A DNA stretch of 64,000 nt from Gammaproteobacteria bacterium (GCA_024234895.1 JACKNJ010000006.1:124001-188000), one strand, 5' to 3'. Numbered from the stretch's first letter, positions 47,921-56,747 are shown. A program made the numbers and translations. Notes: a model not told the origin generated them from the letters alone.

Positions 47921-49135
47921 ATGCAGACCTCGCTCGATCCGACCCTGAGCCAGACCCCCGCCGGTCAGGAGGCGGAAAGCATCCTGCGCAGTTGCGTGCA
48001 TTGCGGCTTCTGCACCGCAACCTGCCCGACCTACCAACTGCTCGGCGACGAACTCGATGGCCCGCGCGGTCGCATCTACCAGATCAAGCAGATCCTCGAA
48101 GGCGCGGAACCCTCCGCGACCACGCAGGAACATCTCGATCGCTGTCTCGCCTGTCGCTCCTGCGAGACCACCTGCCCGTCTGGCGTCCGGTATCACCGTC
48201 TGCTGGAAATCGGCAAGGCGGAACTGGAACGCCGCCAGCCGCGCCCCCTGTTCGAGCGCATCCGCCGGGGCGCGATGCTCAAGGTGATCCCCCACCCCGC
48301 CCGTTTCACGCCGCTGTTGCGGCTGGGTCAGCTGGTGCGCCCGCTGCTGCCCGCCGGAATGAAGCGCGGGATTCCCGCATATCAGTCCGCCGGCCCGCGC
48401 CCGACCACACGTCATGCGCGCACGATGCTGGTCCTGGACGGCTGCGCGCAGTCCGGCATCGCGCCGCGCATCAACGCCGCCGCCGCGCGGGTGCTCGACC
48501 GCCTGGACATCTCGCTGCGCAGCGCGCCGAACACCGGCTGCTGCGGTGCCATGCACCACCACATGAACGACGAGGCGACCGGCCTCGACATGGCGCGCCG
48601 CAACATCGACGCCTGGTGGCCGCTGATCGAAGCCGGCGCCGAGGCCATCGTGATGACCGCCAGCGGCTGCGGCACGCAGGTAAAGGAATACGGTGAGTTG
48701 CTGGCCGACGACCCAAGCTACCGCGACAAGGCCGAACGGGTCTCCGCGCTTACCCGCGATCTGTCCGAGGTCCTCGCCGGCGAGGACCTCGGCAAGCTCG
48801 GCCAGCCCGGTCACGGACAGGCCAGCGTTGCGTTCCACACGCCATGCAGCCTGCAACACGGGCAAAAACTGAACGGCGTCGTCGAAGGTGTCCTGGCCCG
48901 ACTGGGCTTCGAGCTTCGTGCGGTCGCCGAAGGGCACCTCTGCTGCGGCTCGGCAGGCGCGTATTCCATGTTGCAACCCGACATCGCCGGGCAATTGCGG
49001 GATCGCAAGCTGAACGCGCTGACGGTGAACCAGCCAGCGCGCATCGCCACGGCCAACATCGGCTGCCTCACGCATCTGGCCGGTGGCGACATCAAGGTGC
49101 TGCACTGGATCGAGTTGCTCGATCCGTCGCTCTAA
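47921..49135 (+). CDS. glcF: Glycolate oxidase iron-sulfur subunit GlcF
   Basis: This 404-residue protein is the Fe-S subunit of glycolate dehydrogenase. It has two ferredoxin-like cluster sites, CVHCGFCTATCPTY and CLACRSCETTCPSG, then two CCG domains (NTGCCGAMHHHMND and HLCCGSAGAYSML), with the ANIGCLTHLAGG segment between. The GlcD and GlcE flavin subunits are not adjacent, so they must be elsewhere if the complex is functional. Glycolate salvage would suit a carbon-fixing organism with photorespiratory-type glycolate. Confidence 0.9.
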   Translation: MQTSLDPTLSQTPAGQEAESILRSCVHCGFCTATCPTYQLLGDELDGPRGRIYQIKQILEGAEPSATTQEHLDRCLACRSCETTCPSGVRYHRLLEIGKAELERRQPRPLFERIRRGAMLKVIPHPARFTPLLRLGQLVRPLLPAGMKRGIPAYQSAGPRPTTRHARTMLVLDGCAQSGIAPRINAAAARVLDRLDISLRSAPNTGCCGAMHHHMNDEATGLDMARRNIDAWWPLIEAGAEAIVMTASGCGTQVKEYGELLADDPSYRDKAERVSALTRDLSEVLAGEDLGKLGQPGHGQASVAFHTPCSLQHGQKLNGVVEGVLARLGFELRAVAEGHLCCGSAGAYSMLQPDIAGQLRDRKLNALTVNQPARIATANIGCLTHLAGGDIKVLHWIELLDPSL

Positions 49136-49158
49136 GGAACCTCTGATCGGCACACTCG

Positions 49159-49186
49159 TGGGAGCGGCGTCGCGCCGCGATTCAGC
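49159..49186. repeat. Single REP-like half element (GGGAGCGGCGTCGCGCCGCGA)
   Basis: This short sequence with an inner palindrome (GGCGTCGCGCC) resembles the GTAGGAGCGGC REP family but has a different centre. It lies between the convergent glcF and queA stops. Confidence 0.55.
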
Positions 49187-49188
49187 CC

Positions 49189-50238
49189 CTACCGGATGGC
49201 CAACGGGCCGGTATTCCGCTCCACGAACATCGCATCGCCATAGCTGAAGAAGCGGTATTCATGGGCCACCGCGTGTGCATAAGCGGCCATCACCGGCTCA
49301 TATCCGCCGAATGCACTGACCAGCATCAGCAGTGTCGATTCCGGCAGGTGGAAGTTGGTCAGCAGGGCATCCACCAGACGGAACTCGAAACCGGGGCGGA
49401 TGAACAGGCGGGTCTCGCCCTCGAACGCCCGACAATCACCGTTCGCGGCCAACGCCGCCGCTTCCAGGCTGCGCATGACGGTCGTACCCACCGCGATCAC
49501 CCGCCCACCGGCGGCCTTGGTCCGCCCGATCGCCATGCAGGTCTCCGCACCGACCGACAGCCATTCGGAATGCATCTTGTGGTCATCGAGGTTGTCCACC
49601 CGCACCGGCTGGAAGGTGCCCGCGCCGACGTGCAGCGTGACCCAGGCCGTGTTCACGCCCTGCTCGCGCAGCCTGACCAGCATCCCCTCGTCGAAATGCA
49701 GGCTCGCGGTCGGCGCCGCCACCGCGCCCGGGTTACGCGCGAACACGGTCTGATAACGCTCGCGATCGGCGCCGTCATCGGCGCGTTCGATGTATGGCGG
49801 CAGCGGCATGTGCCCATGCCGTTCGAGCAGTTCGATGACCGGCGCGTCGTCGGCGAAACGCAGCAGGAACAGATCGTCGTCCCGACCCTCGACGACCACA
49901 TCCAGCGCATCCTCCAGGCGCAGCCGCCCGCCCGCCCTGGGTGACTTGCTGGCGCGCACATGCGCGGCCACCCGATGCGTATCGAGCACGCGCTCGACCA
50001 GCACCTCGACGCGACCGCCGGTCTCCTTGCTGCCATGCAGGCGCGCCGGAATCACGCGTGTGTCGTTGAAGACCAGCAGATCGCCGGCGCGCAGCAGACC
50101 CGGCAGATCGGCGAATTGCCGGTCGATCGGTTCCGCACCGACTGGCAGGTGCAGCAGGCGGCTCGCGCCGCGCCGCTCGGGCGGGCGCTGCGCGATCAGG
50201 ACAGGCGGAAGTTCGTAGTGGAAGTCGGAGAGTCGCAT
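49189..50238 (-). CDS. queA: S-adenosylmethionine:tRNA ribosyltransferase-isomerase QueA
   Basis: The 349-residue enzyme acts in queuosine synthesis, forming epoxyqueuosine on tRNA. It has the N-terminal MRLSDFHYELPPVLIAQRP and FNDTRVIPARL. It also has YQTVFARNPGAVAAPTASLHF, the ETGGRVEVLVERV segment and LTNFHLPESTLLMLVSAF. It lies directly before the divergent tRNA-Leu gene. Confidence 0.97.
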   Translation of the reverse strand: MRLSDFHYELPPVLIAQRPPERRGASRLLHLPVGAEPIDRQFADLPGLLRAGDLLVFNDTRVIPARLHGSKETGGRVEVLVERVLDTHRVAAHVRASKSPRAGGRLRLEDALDVVVEGRDDDLFLLRFADDAPVIELLERHGHMPLPPYIERADDGADRERYQTVFARNPGAVAAPTASLHFDEGMLVRLREQGVNTAWVTLHVGAGTFQPVRVDNLDDHKMHSEWLSVGAETCMAIGRTKAAGGRVIAVGTTVMRSLEAAALAANGDCRAFEGETRLFIRPGFEFRLVDALLTNFHLPESTLLMLVSAFGGYEPVMAAYAHAVAHEYRFFSYGDAMFVERNTGPLAIR

Positions 50239-50308
50239 GGCGCGCGATGTTAGCAGCGCACACCCGATCCGGTTTCGCCAGTTGGTTTCCGGGTATCCGG
50301 AAAAGCCC

Positions 50309-50314
50309 TATACT
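50309..50314 (+). promoter_or_regulatory. Probable -10 element of tRNA-Leu(CAA)
   Basis: TATACT lies 15 bases before the tRNA start, with a GC-rich discriminator. The -35 is weak (TTTCCG at 17-base spacing), so activation or upstream elements may be needed. Confidence 0.45.
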
Positions 50315-50329
50315 CGCGCGCTCTTCACT

Positions 50330-50416
50330 GCCGGGGTGGTGAAATTGGTAGACACAGGGGACTCAAAATCCCCCGGTAGCAATACCTTGTCGGTTCGAGT
50401 CCGACCCTCGGTACCA
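50330..50416 (+). tRNA. tRNA-Leu (anticodon CAA)
   Basis: An 87-nt class II tRNA with acceptor GCCGGGG/CCTCGGT (one terminal G-T pair), anticodon stem GGGGA/TCCCC with loop CTCAAAA (anticodon CAA), a long variable arm, TTCGAGTC in the T arm, and an encoded CCA. It is the second tRNA-Leu in the window and reads a different codon from the first. Confidence 0.94.
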
Positions 50417-50423
50417 AACACGA

Positions 50424-50464
50424 AAAAGCCCGCTTCCGGATCGATTCCGGGGCGGGCTTTTCAT
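50424..50464 (+). terminator. Rho-independent terminator after tRNA-Leu(CAA)
   Basis: The stem AAAAGCCCGC / GCGGGCTTTT encloses an inner TCCGGA/TCCGG hairpin and is followed by TTCATC. It lies eight bases after the tRNA end. Confidence 0.85.
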
Positions 50465-50520
50465 CTTCCGGCCCCGTTCAAAGGGTGCGTAGATAAGGCA
50501 ATTCGGGGTTCGTGCCACCC

Positions 50521-50593
50521 GTAGGAGCGGCTTCAGCCGCGATCGGCATCCGGAATGATCGTTGACGCCCATCGCGGCTGAAGCCGCTCCTAC
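50521..50593. repeat. REP-like inverted pair (GTAGGAGCGGCTTCAGCCGCGA family), copy 2
   Basis: The arms match those at 4276-4348, GTAGGAGCGGCTTCAGCCGC and its inverse ending GCCGCTCCTAC, and both copies span 73 bases; the spacer sequence is different. It lies between the tRNA-Leu terminator and the LpxR-like gene. Confidence 0.85.
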
Positions 50594-50640
50594 AGATCAC
50601 CGATTCACGGCCCCGAACTCCGCGTTTTGTAAACACCCTC

Positions 50641-51645
50641 TCAGAACGGCAGTTGCCAGGTCAGGCTCATGGCACCGAACGAATCCGGAGTTTGCTGGGT
50701 TTTGTACTCCCTGGACCGCCACATCTGCGTGTAGGACAGGCGCAGACGCCCATAACTGACCATGAAACCGGCCTGCGCGTCGGCGACCAGATACTCTTTG
50801 TCGACGCTGTGCGAATCCTCGAACGTGTTGCCGTCCAGAAAGATGTTGCGCGCGACCGCACGACCTTCGACGCCAAGGAACAGATAGCCCGAGAGCTGAT
50901 CCCGCGCCTCGCCGATGAAACCGACACCGGGCCGGTTCGGGCGAATGCGCGGCGGCCCGAAGTCGTCGCTCAGGTGCGTGCCGAAACGCAGCGTACCGCC
51001 GGCACTCGCGAAGGTGTCCACGGTTCCGAGCGCCAGCCCGACACTGGGCAGCACATCCAGGTACTCATTGCCCAGCTTGTGTCGCCAGACCGAGCTCAGA
51101 TAAGCCGAACCGGCCAGTTCGTCTTGCAATTGATGGTGCCAGCCGGACGGGTGTGGCGCGGTGATCACGTCGTCGTGCCACCACTTCTGGATCTCGCCGG
51201 CGTAGGACGATGGCCCGACGATGCCGATATCGACCGAGAACGTGTCCAGACGCGGTCCGCGCGAATCCTTCTCATCGAGGATCGAGAACAGGCCGAAGCT
51301 CAGATAAGTCCAGCCGGCATATGGCCGGTCTCGCGTCTGTAGCGCCGTGGTCCGGATGTCTTCCGGCGTGAAGATGGACATGCCCAGGCCGATCTCGCCG
51401 CGCGCCTTGCCGGACAGCCACAGCCCTTCGGCGAAGTCGGTGTAAAACTCCGGCGAGGTCTCGCGATCGAAGAGCGTCGACAGGCGCATGCCGTGCGTGT
51501 AATGGCGATCGTAGCCGTCACCGACGAACAGATCGTTCTCGACCTGGAGATTGATGTCCCGACCCGTGCCTTCCGCTTGCGCACCACCAATCGCCAACAT
51601 CCCCAGCAGTACCCCGGCGGCACGCCATCCCCGAAGATCCTTCAT
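50641..51645 (-). CDS. lpxR: Lipid A 3-O-deacylase family protein (LpxR, DUF2219)
   Basis: The 334-residue outer-membrane beta-barrel has a signal peptide (WRAAGVLLGMLAIGGAQA). Conserved features are LQVENDLFVGDGYDRHYTHGM, with NDxF and YTxG motifs, and TRDRPYAGWTYLSFG. A C-terminal aromatic end (SLTWQLPF) suits barrel insertion. It should remove an acyloxyacyl chain from lipid A. It is tandem with the glycosyltransferase gene. Confidence 0.9.
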   Translation of the reverse strand: MKDLRGWRAAGVLLGMLAIGGAQAEGTGRDINLQVENDLFVGDGYDRHYTHGMRLSTLFDRETSPEFYTDFAEGLWLSGKARGEIGLGMSIFTPEDIRTTALQTRDRPYAGWTYLSFGLFSILDEKDSRGPRLDTFSVDIGIVGPSSYAGEIQKWWHDDVITAPHPSGWHHQLQDELAGSAYLSSVWRHKLGNEYLDVLPSVGLALGTVDTFASAGGTLRFGTHLSDDFGPPRIRPNRPGVGFIGEARDQLSGYLFLGVEGRAVARNIFLDGNTFEDSHSVDKEYLVADAQAGFMVSYGRLRLSYTQMWRSREYKTQQTPDSFGAMSLTWQLPF

Positions 51646-51657
51646 GTCCTCAACTCC

Positions 51658-52875
51658 TCAACGTTGCGCCGCACGCGTGGCGGCATCCGCATAAACCTGC
51701 GCGTAACGCGCCACGCTGTTCGGCCAGTTGCGCTCGTCCTCGACGTAGCGACGACCGTTCGCGCGAATCTCGTCCCACCGATCCCGCGCCTCCAGCATGC
51801 GCCACACCGACGCCGCCAGGGCGGTCGCGTCGCCCGCCGCGAACAGCATGCCGGTCTCGCCATCGCGGATCAGCTCGCGATGGCCGCCGACATCGGACGC
51901 GATCAGCAGCTTGCCCTGCGCCATCGCCTCCAGCGGTTTCAGCGGCGTGACCGTGTCGGTCAGGCGCATCGACAGACGCGGATAGACCAGCATATCGACC
52001 AGCGAGTAATAACGATCGACCACGTCGTGCGGCACGCGACCGGTGAAGATCACCTGCGCGTCGACACCCAGCTCCGCGACCTGCCGCTTGAGGTTGTCCT
52101 CCTGGAAGCCGCCGCCGACCAGCAGCACGCGGATGTCCGGATCGCGCGCGAGCATCGCCGGCAGCGCCTCGATCAGCAGACTCAAGCCCTCGTAACCGTA
52201 GAACGAACCGAGGAAGCCCAGCACCGTGCGGCCGGCCAGTCCGAGTTCCGCCTCCAGCGCAGCATCGCGTGCGGTCGACACCGTGAAACGGTTCGCGTCG
52301 ACCGCGTTGGGGATGATCGTCACCCGCTCGGCGGGAATGCCGCGCGCGATGATGTCGTCGCGCAATCCCTCGCAGATCGTCGTGACCGCGTCCGCGTGGC
52401 GGAACACCCAGGTCTCCTGCGCGCGAGTGAGCTTGTATCGCAGGCTGCCCTCGGTCGTGCTGCCATGATCAACGGCGGCGTCCTCCCAGAATGCGCGCGT
52501 CTCGTAGACGACCGGAATGCCCAGCCGCCGACCGACCCGCACCGCCGGCACCCCGTTCAGCGCCGGCGAATGCGCATGGATCACGTCCGGCTTGAGCTCC
52601 TTCGCGAGCCCCAGCAGACGGCGCTCCAGCCGGCCCATCAACACGAACTGGTTCAGCACCGGCACCCGCGCGAGCAGGCCGGTCGCATCCGGTGTGCGGT
52701 AGAACGTCCAGTCGCCGACCTGCTCCTCCAGCGACGCCCCGCTCTGCTGCTTGCCGCCGGTCAGATGCAGGGTCTCCCAGCCCAAGGCGCGCTGCTCGCG
52801 CAGGATTGCGGCGGAACGGAACGTGTAACCGCTGTGCAGCGGCAGGGAATGATCGAAGACGTGCAGGATGCGCAT
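51658..52875 (-). CDS. PEP-CTERM/exosortase A-associated glycosyltransferase (GT4 family)
   Basis: From ATG 52875 (MRILHVFDHSLPLHSGYTFR) the product is 405 residues. The first 20 residues are the signature of the Daro_2409-type glycosyltransferase found with exosortase systems. It has two Rossmann-like halves, with DVIHAHSPALNGVPAVRVG and the nucleotide-sugar site YGYEGLSLLIEALPA, VGGGFQEDNLKRQVAE and EAMAQGKLLIASDVGGHREL. No exosortase or PEP-CTERM protein is in the window. The upstream in-frame extension is rejected. Confidence 0.85.
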   Translation of the reverse strand: MRILHVFDHSLPLHSGYTFRSAAILREQRALGWETLHLTGGKQQSGASLEEQVGDWTFYRTPDATGLLARVPVLNQFVLMGRLERRLLGLAKELKPDVIHAHSPALNGVPAVRVGRRLGIPVVYETRAFWEDAAVDHGSTTEGSLRYKLTRAQETWVFRHADAVTTICEGLRDDIIARGIPAERVTIIPNAVDANRFTVSTARDAALEAELGLAGRTVLGFLGSFYGYEGLSLLIEALPAMLARDPDIRVLLVGGGFQEDNLKRQVAELGVDAQVIFTGRVPHDVVDRYYSLVDMLVYPRLSMRLTDTVTPLKPLEAMAQGKLLIASDVGGHRELIRDGETGMLFAAGDATALAASVWRMLEARDRWDEIRANGRRYVEDERNWPNSVARYAQVYADAATRAAQR

Positions 52876-52978
52876 GATGATTGTGGTTTTCGGCAGCCCA
52901 TGGGTGGCCGGATTATGGGCGGATACGGTCTGCCTCGCGAATCGCCCCACCCCGCACGCGCGGCGTAAACTTCCGGCC

Positions 52979-54076
52979 ATGGCCGCCTACATCCTCCGCC
53001 GTCTGTTACTCATCATCCCGACCCTGTTCGGGATCATGGTGCTCAATTTCGTGATCGTGCAGGCCGCGCCCGGCGGGCCGGTCGAGCAGGTGCTCGCGCA
53101 GTTGCAGGGCCATGACATCAGCGCCACCGCGCGCATCTCCGGCGACGCCACCGGCGAGACGCTGGGCAGCAACGCCGCCACCAGCAGCGGCGAGAGCAAA
53201 TACCGTGGCGCGCAGGGCCTGGACCCGGAACTGGTCGCCGACCTCGAACGCCAGTTCGGCTTCGACAAGCCAGCCACTGAACGCTTCTGGCTGATGATCC
53301 GCAATTACGCCGCCTTCGACTTCGGCGACAGCTTCTTCCGCGACCGTTCGGTCATCGAACTGGTGCTCGACAAGATGCCGGTATCGATCTCGCTGGGCCT
53401 GTGGACCACCGTGCTGGTCTACCTGATCTCCATCCCGCTGGGCATCCGCAAGGCCGTGCGCGACGGTTCGCGCTTCGACATCTGGACCTCCGCCGCGATC
53501 ATCGTCGGCTACGCAATCCCCGGTTTCATGTTCGCGGTGCTGCTGGTGGTGCTGTTCGCCGGCGGCTCGTTCCTCGACTGGTTCCCGCTGCGCGGCCTGG
53601 TCTCGGACGACTGGGAATCGATGTCCTGGCCGATGCGCATCGTCGACTACTTCTGGCACATCGCGCTGCCGATCCTCGCGCTGGTCATCTCCAGCTTCGC
53701 CGGCCTGACCATGCTGACCAAGAACTCGTTCATGGACGAGATCGGCAAGCAGTACGTGCTCACCGCGCGCGCCAAGGGCCTGACCGAAAACCGCGTGCTC
53801 TACGGCCATGTGTTCCGCAACGCGATGCTGATCGTGGTTGCCGGCTTCCCGTCCGCGTTCGTCGGCATCCTGTTCGGCTCGTCCCTGCTGATCGAGGTGA
53901 TCTTCTCGCTCGATGGCCTCGGCCTGCTGGGCTTCGAAGCCGCCATCAACCGCGATTACCCGGTCATGTTCGGCACCTTGTACTTCTTCACCCTGCTCGG
54001 CCTGCTGATGAACCTGGTCGGCGACCTGATGTACGTGGTGATCGATCCGCGCATCGATTTCGAATCGCGGAATTAG
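52979..54076 (+). CDS. yejB: ABC transporter permease, YejB-like peptide transport
   Basis: The 365-residue permease starts at ATG 52979 (MAAYILRRLLLIIPTLFGIM). It has six helices and the DPP-type signature with the EAA loop near DEIGKQYVLTARAKGLTENR. The long periplasmic segment and RFWLMIRNYAAFDFGDSFFR match YejB. Usual partners YejA, YejE and YejF are not adjacent: the next 736 bases hold no gene. It may have lost its operon or the partners may lie elsewhere. Confidence 0.88.
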   Translation: MAAYILRRLLLIIPTLFGIMVLNFVIVQAAPGGPVEQVLAQLQGHDISATARISGDATGETLGSNAATSSGESKYRGAQGLDPELVADLERQFGFDKPATERFWLMIRNYAAFDFGDSFFRDRSVIELVLDKMPVSISLGLWTTVLVYLISIPLGIRKAVRDGSRFDIWTSAAIIVGYAIPGFMFAVLLVVLFAGGSFLDWFPLRGLVSDDWESMSWPMRIVDYFWHIALPILALVISSFAGLTMLTKNSFMDEIGKQYVLTARAKGLTENRVLYGHVFRNAMLIVVAGFPSAFVGILFGSSLLIEVIFSLDGLGLLGFEAAINRDYPVMFGTLYFFTLLGLLMNLVGDLMYVVIDPRIDFESRN

Positions 54077-54118
54077 GTTGCTGGCGCGCATTCGCGCGGC
54101 TGGTTTTGTGGGGGTGTT

Positions 54119-54726
54119 GATGATGTTGCGGACATCATCCGGGGCGGTGGTATGGCTTCGGAAGGCGCGTATGCCCTGTCAGGACACGCCGTAAACCCAT
54201 CCATGGGGGCTCCACGATCGCGTCCATGCGATCGAGGGTCCTGACAGGGCATACGCACCTCCCGAAGCCTGGAGAGGTTGTTGGAATTAAAGCGCCGCGC
54301 CCGGCATTGAGCCGGTCGCCGCGCTTTTCGGTGGCAATCAGCGAAGTCCCCGTAGGGTGTGCTTCGCGCACCGAAACCAGCGTTCGAATGTCGGTTTCGG
54401 TGCGCCGAGCGCACCCTACAAAAGCACCACCAACAAGAAGGGCCGCCGGCTCAATGCCGGCGGCCCTTCTTTAATTTCACTTCCCTCTCCAGGCTTCCAG
54501 GGGCCGGCAGGGCCTCCTGAGACCCTCGGCCGCAGGGATGCGGTCGTGGAGCCTACAGGGGTGAGCCGCGAACGCGTGCAGCGGCGAACGGGCAGGCAGG
54601 ATGCCTGCCCTGGACTTTTCCGCGTAGCAGGAAGCGCAGCGGAAAAGGATTCACGGCGTGTCTCAGGAGGTCATGGCGGCCCCTGGAAGCCATACCACCA
54701 ACCCAGATGATGTCCACAACATCATC
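54119..54726. repeat. 608-bp composite intergenic repeat with 41-bp terminal inverted repeats
   Basis: The ends 54119-54159 and 54686-54726 are inverted copies, 37 of 41 bases identical, both carrying GATGATGTTG and GGTGGTATGGCTTC. Inside is a 32-base inverted pair (54154-54185 with 54238-54269, two mismatches). Next comes a GTAGGGTG-type REP pair (54352-54378 with 54393-54419), then the 70-bp hairpin repeat (54440-54509) also found at 6590, and another 32-base inverted pair (54492-54523 with 54660-54691, three mismatches). It fills the space between yejB and DUF2788 and contains no protein gene. Confidence 0.8.
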
Positions 54727-54753
54727 GCCCCATCTCCACCTCCATGCGCAAAA

Positions 54754-54784
54754 CAAAAAAGCCGAATCGGCACCCGACCCGGCT
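54754..54784 (-). terminator. Rho-independent terminator of the DUF2788 gene
   Basis: On the minus strand an 11-bp stem (AGCCGGGTCGG / CCGATTCGGCT, two G-T pairs) with a 3-base loop is followed by TTTTTTG. It lies 29 bases beyond the DUF2788 stop. Confidence 0.85.
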
Positions 54785-54812
54785 TCAGCCAAACGGCACT
54801 AAGCCCAACCGG

Positions 54813-55016
54813 CTACATCCCCAATATCTCCACAATCACCGTCTTCGCGATGAACGCGAACATGCCCAGGCCGAGCGCGATGAACAAGGCGATGTAGGCG
54901 AATTTCCCGCCCTTCGACTCACGCCCCAGGTTCCAGATGATGAAGAACATGTACAGGATCAGGCCGCCGACCCCGATATACATGCCCCACTCCGCGAATT
55001 CTGCTTCCGACATCAT
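54813..55016 (-). CDS. DUF2788 family small membrane protein
   Basis: The 67-residue protein has the DUF2788 pattern, EAEFAEWGMYIGVGGLILYMFF, followed by a charged loop NLGRESKGGKFAY and a second helix ALFIALGLGMFAFIAKTVI. Two helices place it in the inner membrane. Function unknown. It is divergent from ppk2, with an AT-rich 170-base gap that probably contains both promoters. Confidence 0.85.
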   Translation of the reverse strand: MMSEAEFAEWGMYIGVGGLILYMFFIIWNLGRESKGGKFAYIALFIALGLGMFAFIAKTVIVEILGM

Positions 55017-55190
55017 GCTGACCTGATAAAAAATGGCGCGAAATCATAAATTTAACTTCTAATATCATCAATCCCTAATATCCCGCCGGTGCCGGCTCCC
55101 GCCGATACGCGCCGCTCCGCTGACGCCCATCAATAACCTGCGCCCCGTTAGCGGGCAGAATAACCGGATCAGACCAACGGAGAACCCCCC

Positions 55191-56075
55191 ATGTCCGACG
55201 ACAACGCGCCCATCAACCTCGACGACCGCGCCGCCAATCTCGAAGAACTGATCGCCGAGAACGAGGCCTTGCGCGCTGCGGACAAGAAAGCCGTCCGCCG
55301 TTACCGCCAGGAAGAAGAACTCAAGCCCTACCAGGCCGAGCTGATCCGCCTCCAGCAGTATCTGGAGCAGACCAAGCGCCGCATGATCATCCTCTTCGAA
55401 GGCCGCGACGCCGCCGGCAAGGGCGGCACCATCCGCCGTGTCACCCGCTACATGAACGAAAAGCACTACCGCGTCGTCGCCCTCGGCAAACCGACCGACG
55501 AACAGCGCACCCAGTGGTTCTTCCAGAAATACGTCTCCCAGTTCCCGCGCGGCGGCGAAATCGTCCTGTTCGACCGCAGCTGGTACAACCGCGCCATGGT
55601 CGAGCCGGTGTTCGGCTTCTGCACCGCCGACGACTACGAACAGTTCATGAAGGGCACGGTGGAACTGGAACGCGACCTGATCCGCCAGGGCACCATCCTG
55701 ATCAAGCTCTACTTCTCGGTGACCAAGGAAGAGCAGGCCCGCCGGTTCGAACGTCGCAAGACAGACCCGCTGCGCCAGTGGAAATTGAGCGAGATCGACG
55801 TCCAGGCCCAGGAACGCTGGGACGATTTCACCAACGTGAAATACGAGATGCTCAAGCGCACCAACACCACCTACGCGCCGTGGACGATCATCCGCTCCAA
55901 CGACAAGCACCAGGCCCGCCTGAACGCCATGCGCGTGATCCTGAATTCAGCCCCGTATCAGCGCCTGAACAGCGCCCTGAATCTCGTTCCCGACCCGAGT
56001 GTCGTCGTATCCGGCGCCCGCGAACTGGAGCAGATGGAGGCCCAGCGCATCGCCGAGGGCAAATTCAAGGGCTGA
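55191..56075 (+). CDS. ppk2: Polyphosphate kinase 2 (PPK2 family)
   Basis: The 294-residue protein uses polyphosphate to phosphorylate nucleoside diphosphates. It starts with an acidic N-terminus, then LQQYLEQTKRRMIILFEGRD, Walker A GRDAAGKGGTIRRV, the lid ALGKPTDEQRTQWFFQKY and Walker B VLFDRSWYNRAMVEPVFGF. C-terminal segments KTDPLRQWKLSEID and TYAPWTIIRSNDKHQARLN match class I PPK2. GGAG lies seven to twelve bases upstream of the ATG. Single-gene unit. Confidence 0.93.
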   Translation: MSDDNAPINLDDRAANLEELIAENEALRAADKKAVRRYRQEEELKPYQAELIRLQQYLEQTKRRMIILFEGRDAAGKGGTIRRVTRYMNEKHYRVVALGKPTDEQRTQWFFQKYVSQFPRGGEIVLFDRSWYNRAMVEPVFGFCTADDYEQFMKGTVELERDLIRQGTILIKLYFSVTKEEQARRFERRKTDPLRQWKLSEIDVQAQERWDDFTNVKYEMLKRTNTTYAPWTIIRSNDKHQARLNAMRVILNSAPYQRLNSALNLVPDPSVVVSGARELEQMEAQRIAEGKFKG

Positions 56076-56111
56076 GCGGACCGGGGCGCGGCGCAGCAAC
56101 GCCGCGCCGAC

Positions 56112-56747
56112 TCAGTGCTCGTCGGCGTACTTGTCGGTCAGCAATACAAACGCATCGCTGGTGTCGTCATAGACCCAGACATCGCCTTCCGCGATCGAAT
56201 ACACCCAGCCATGCAGCTGGAGTGCGCCCCGGCGCAGTTGCAGCGCCACGGAGGGATGGGTCCGCAGGTTGTCGAGCTGCGCGCGCACGTTCTCCTGCGT
56301 GGTGATGATCAGACGTTCGTCGTGCTCACCGTGCTCATGATGGTCCTGCATGATCCGGCGGGTGATTTCCGCCTGCCCCACCCAGGCCCGCACCGCCGGC
56401 AGATCGCTGACCTGCTCGGGATGCAGCAACGCCTTCATGACCCCGCAGTCGGTGTGGCCGCAGACGATGATGTGCGGCACCTTCAGCACCGCGACGGCGT
56501 ATTCGATTGTCGCGGTACTGCTGCCCAGCATCGAGCCATACGGCGGCACCATGTTGCCGGCGTTGCGCAGGATGAACAGCTCGCCGGGCTCCGCCTGCGT
56601 CAACAGGTTCGGGTCGACGCGGGAATCCGAACAGGTGATGAACAGTGCGCCCGGCGACTGCTGGCTCGACAATTCCGAGAAGAGCTTCTTTTTCTCGTCG
56701 AACACTTCGTTGCGGAACTTGAGAAAGCCTTTGACGAGTTTTTCCAC
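56112..56747 (-). CDS. can: Beta-class carbonic anhydrase
   Basis: This zinc enzyme interconverts CO2 and bicarbonate. The ligand set is visible as FITCSDSRVDPN (Cys, Asp) and IIVCGHTDCGVMKALL (His, Cys), with the LFILRNAGNMVPPYG and ATIEYAVAVL segments. I take GTG 56747 (VEKLVKGFLKFRNEVF), which gives the usual 211-residue enzyme. A GTG 16 codons upstream (56795) adds a non-conserved N-terminus and is also possible. Confidence 0.93.
   Translation of the reverse strand: MEKLVKGFLKFRNEVFDEKKKLFSELSSQQSPGALFITCSDSRVDPNLLTQAEPGELFILRNAGNMVPPYGSMLGSSTATIEYAVAVLKVPHIIVCGHTDCGVMKALLHPEQVSDLPAVRAWVGQAEITRRIMQDHHEHGEHDERLIITTQENVRAQLDNLRTHPSVALQLRRGALQLHGWVYSIAEGDVWVYDDTSDAFVLLTDKYADEH

Noticed and set aside
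54077..54812. Remnant of yejE or another transporter gene
   Set aside because: No frame in this stretch looks like a permease; it is built from inverted repeats.
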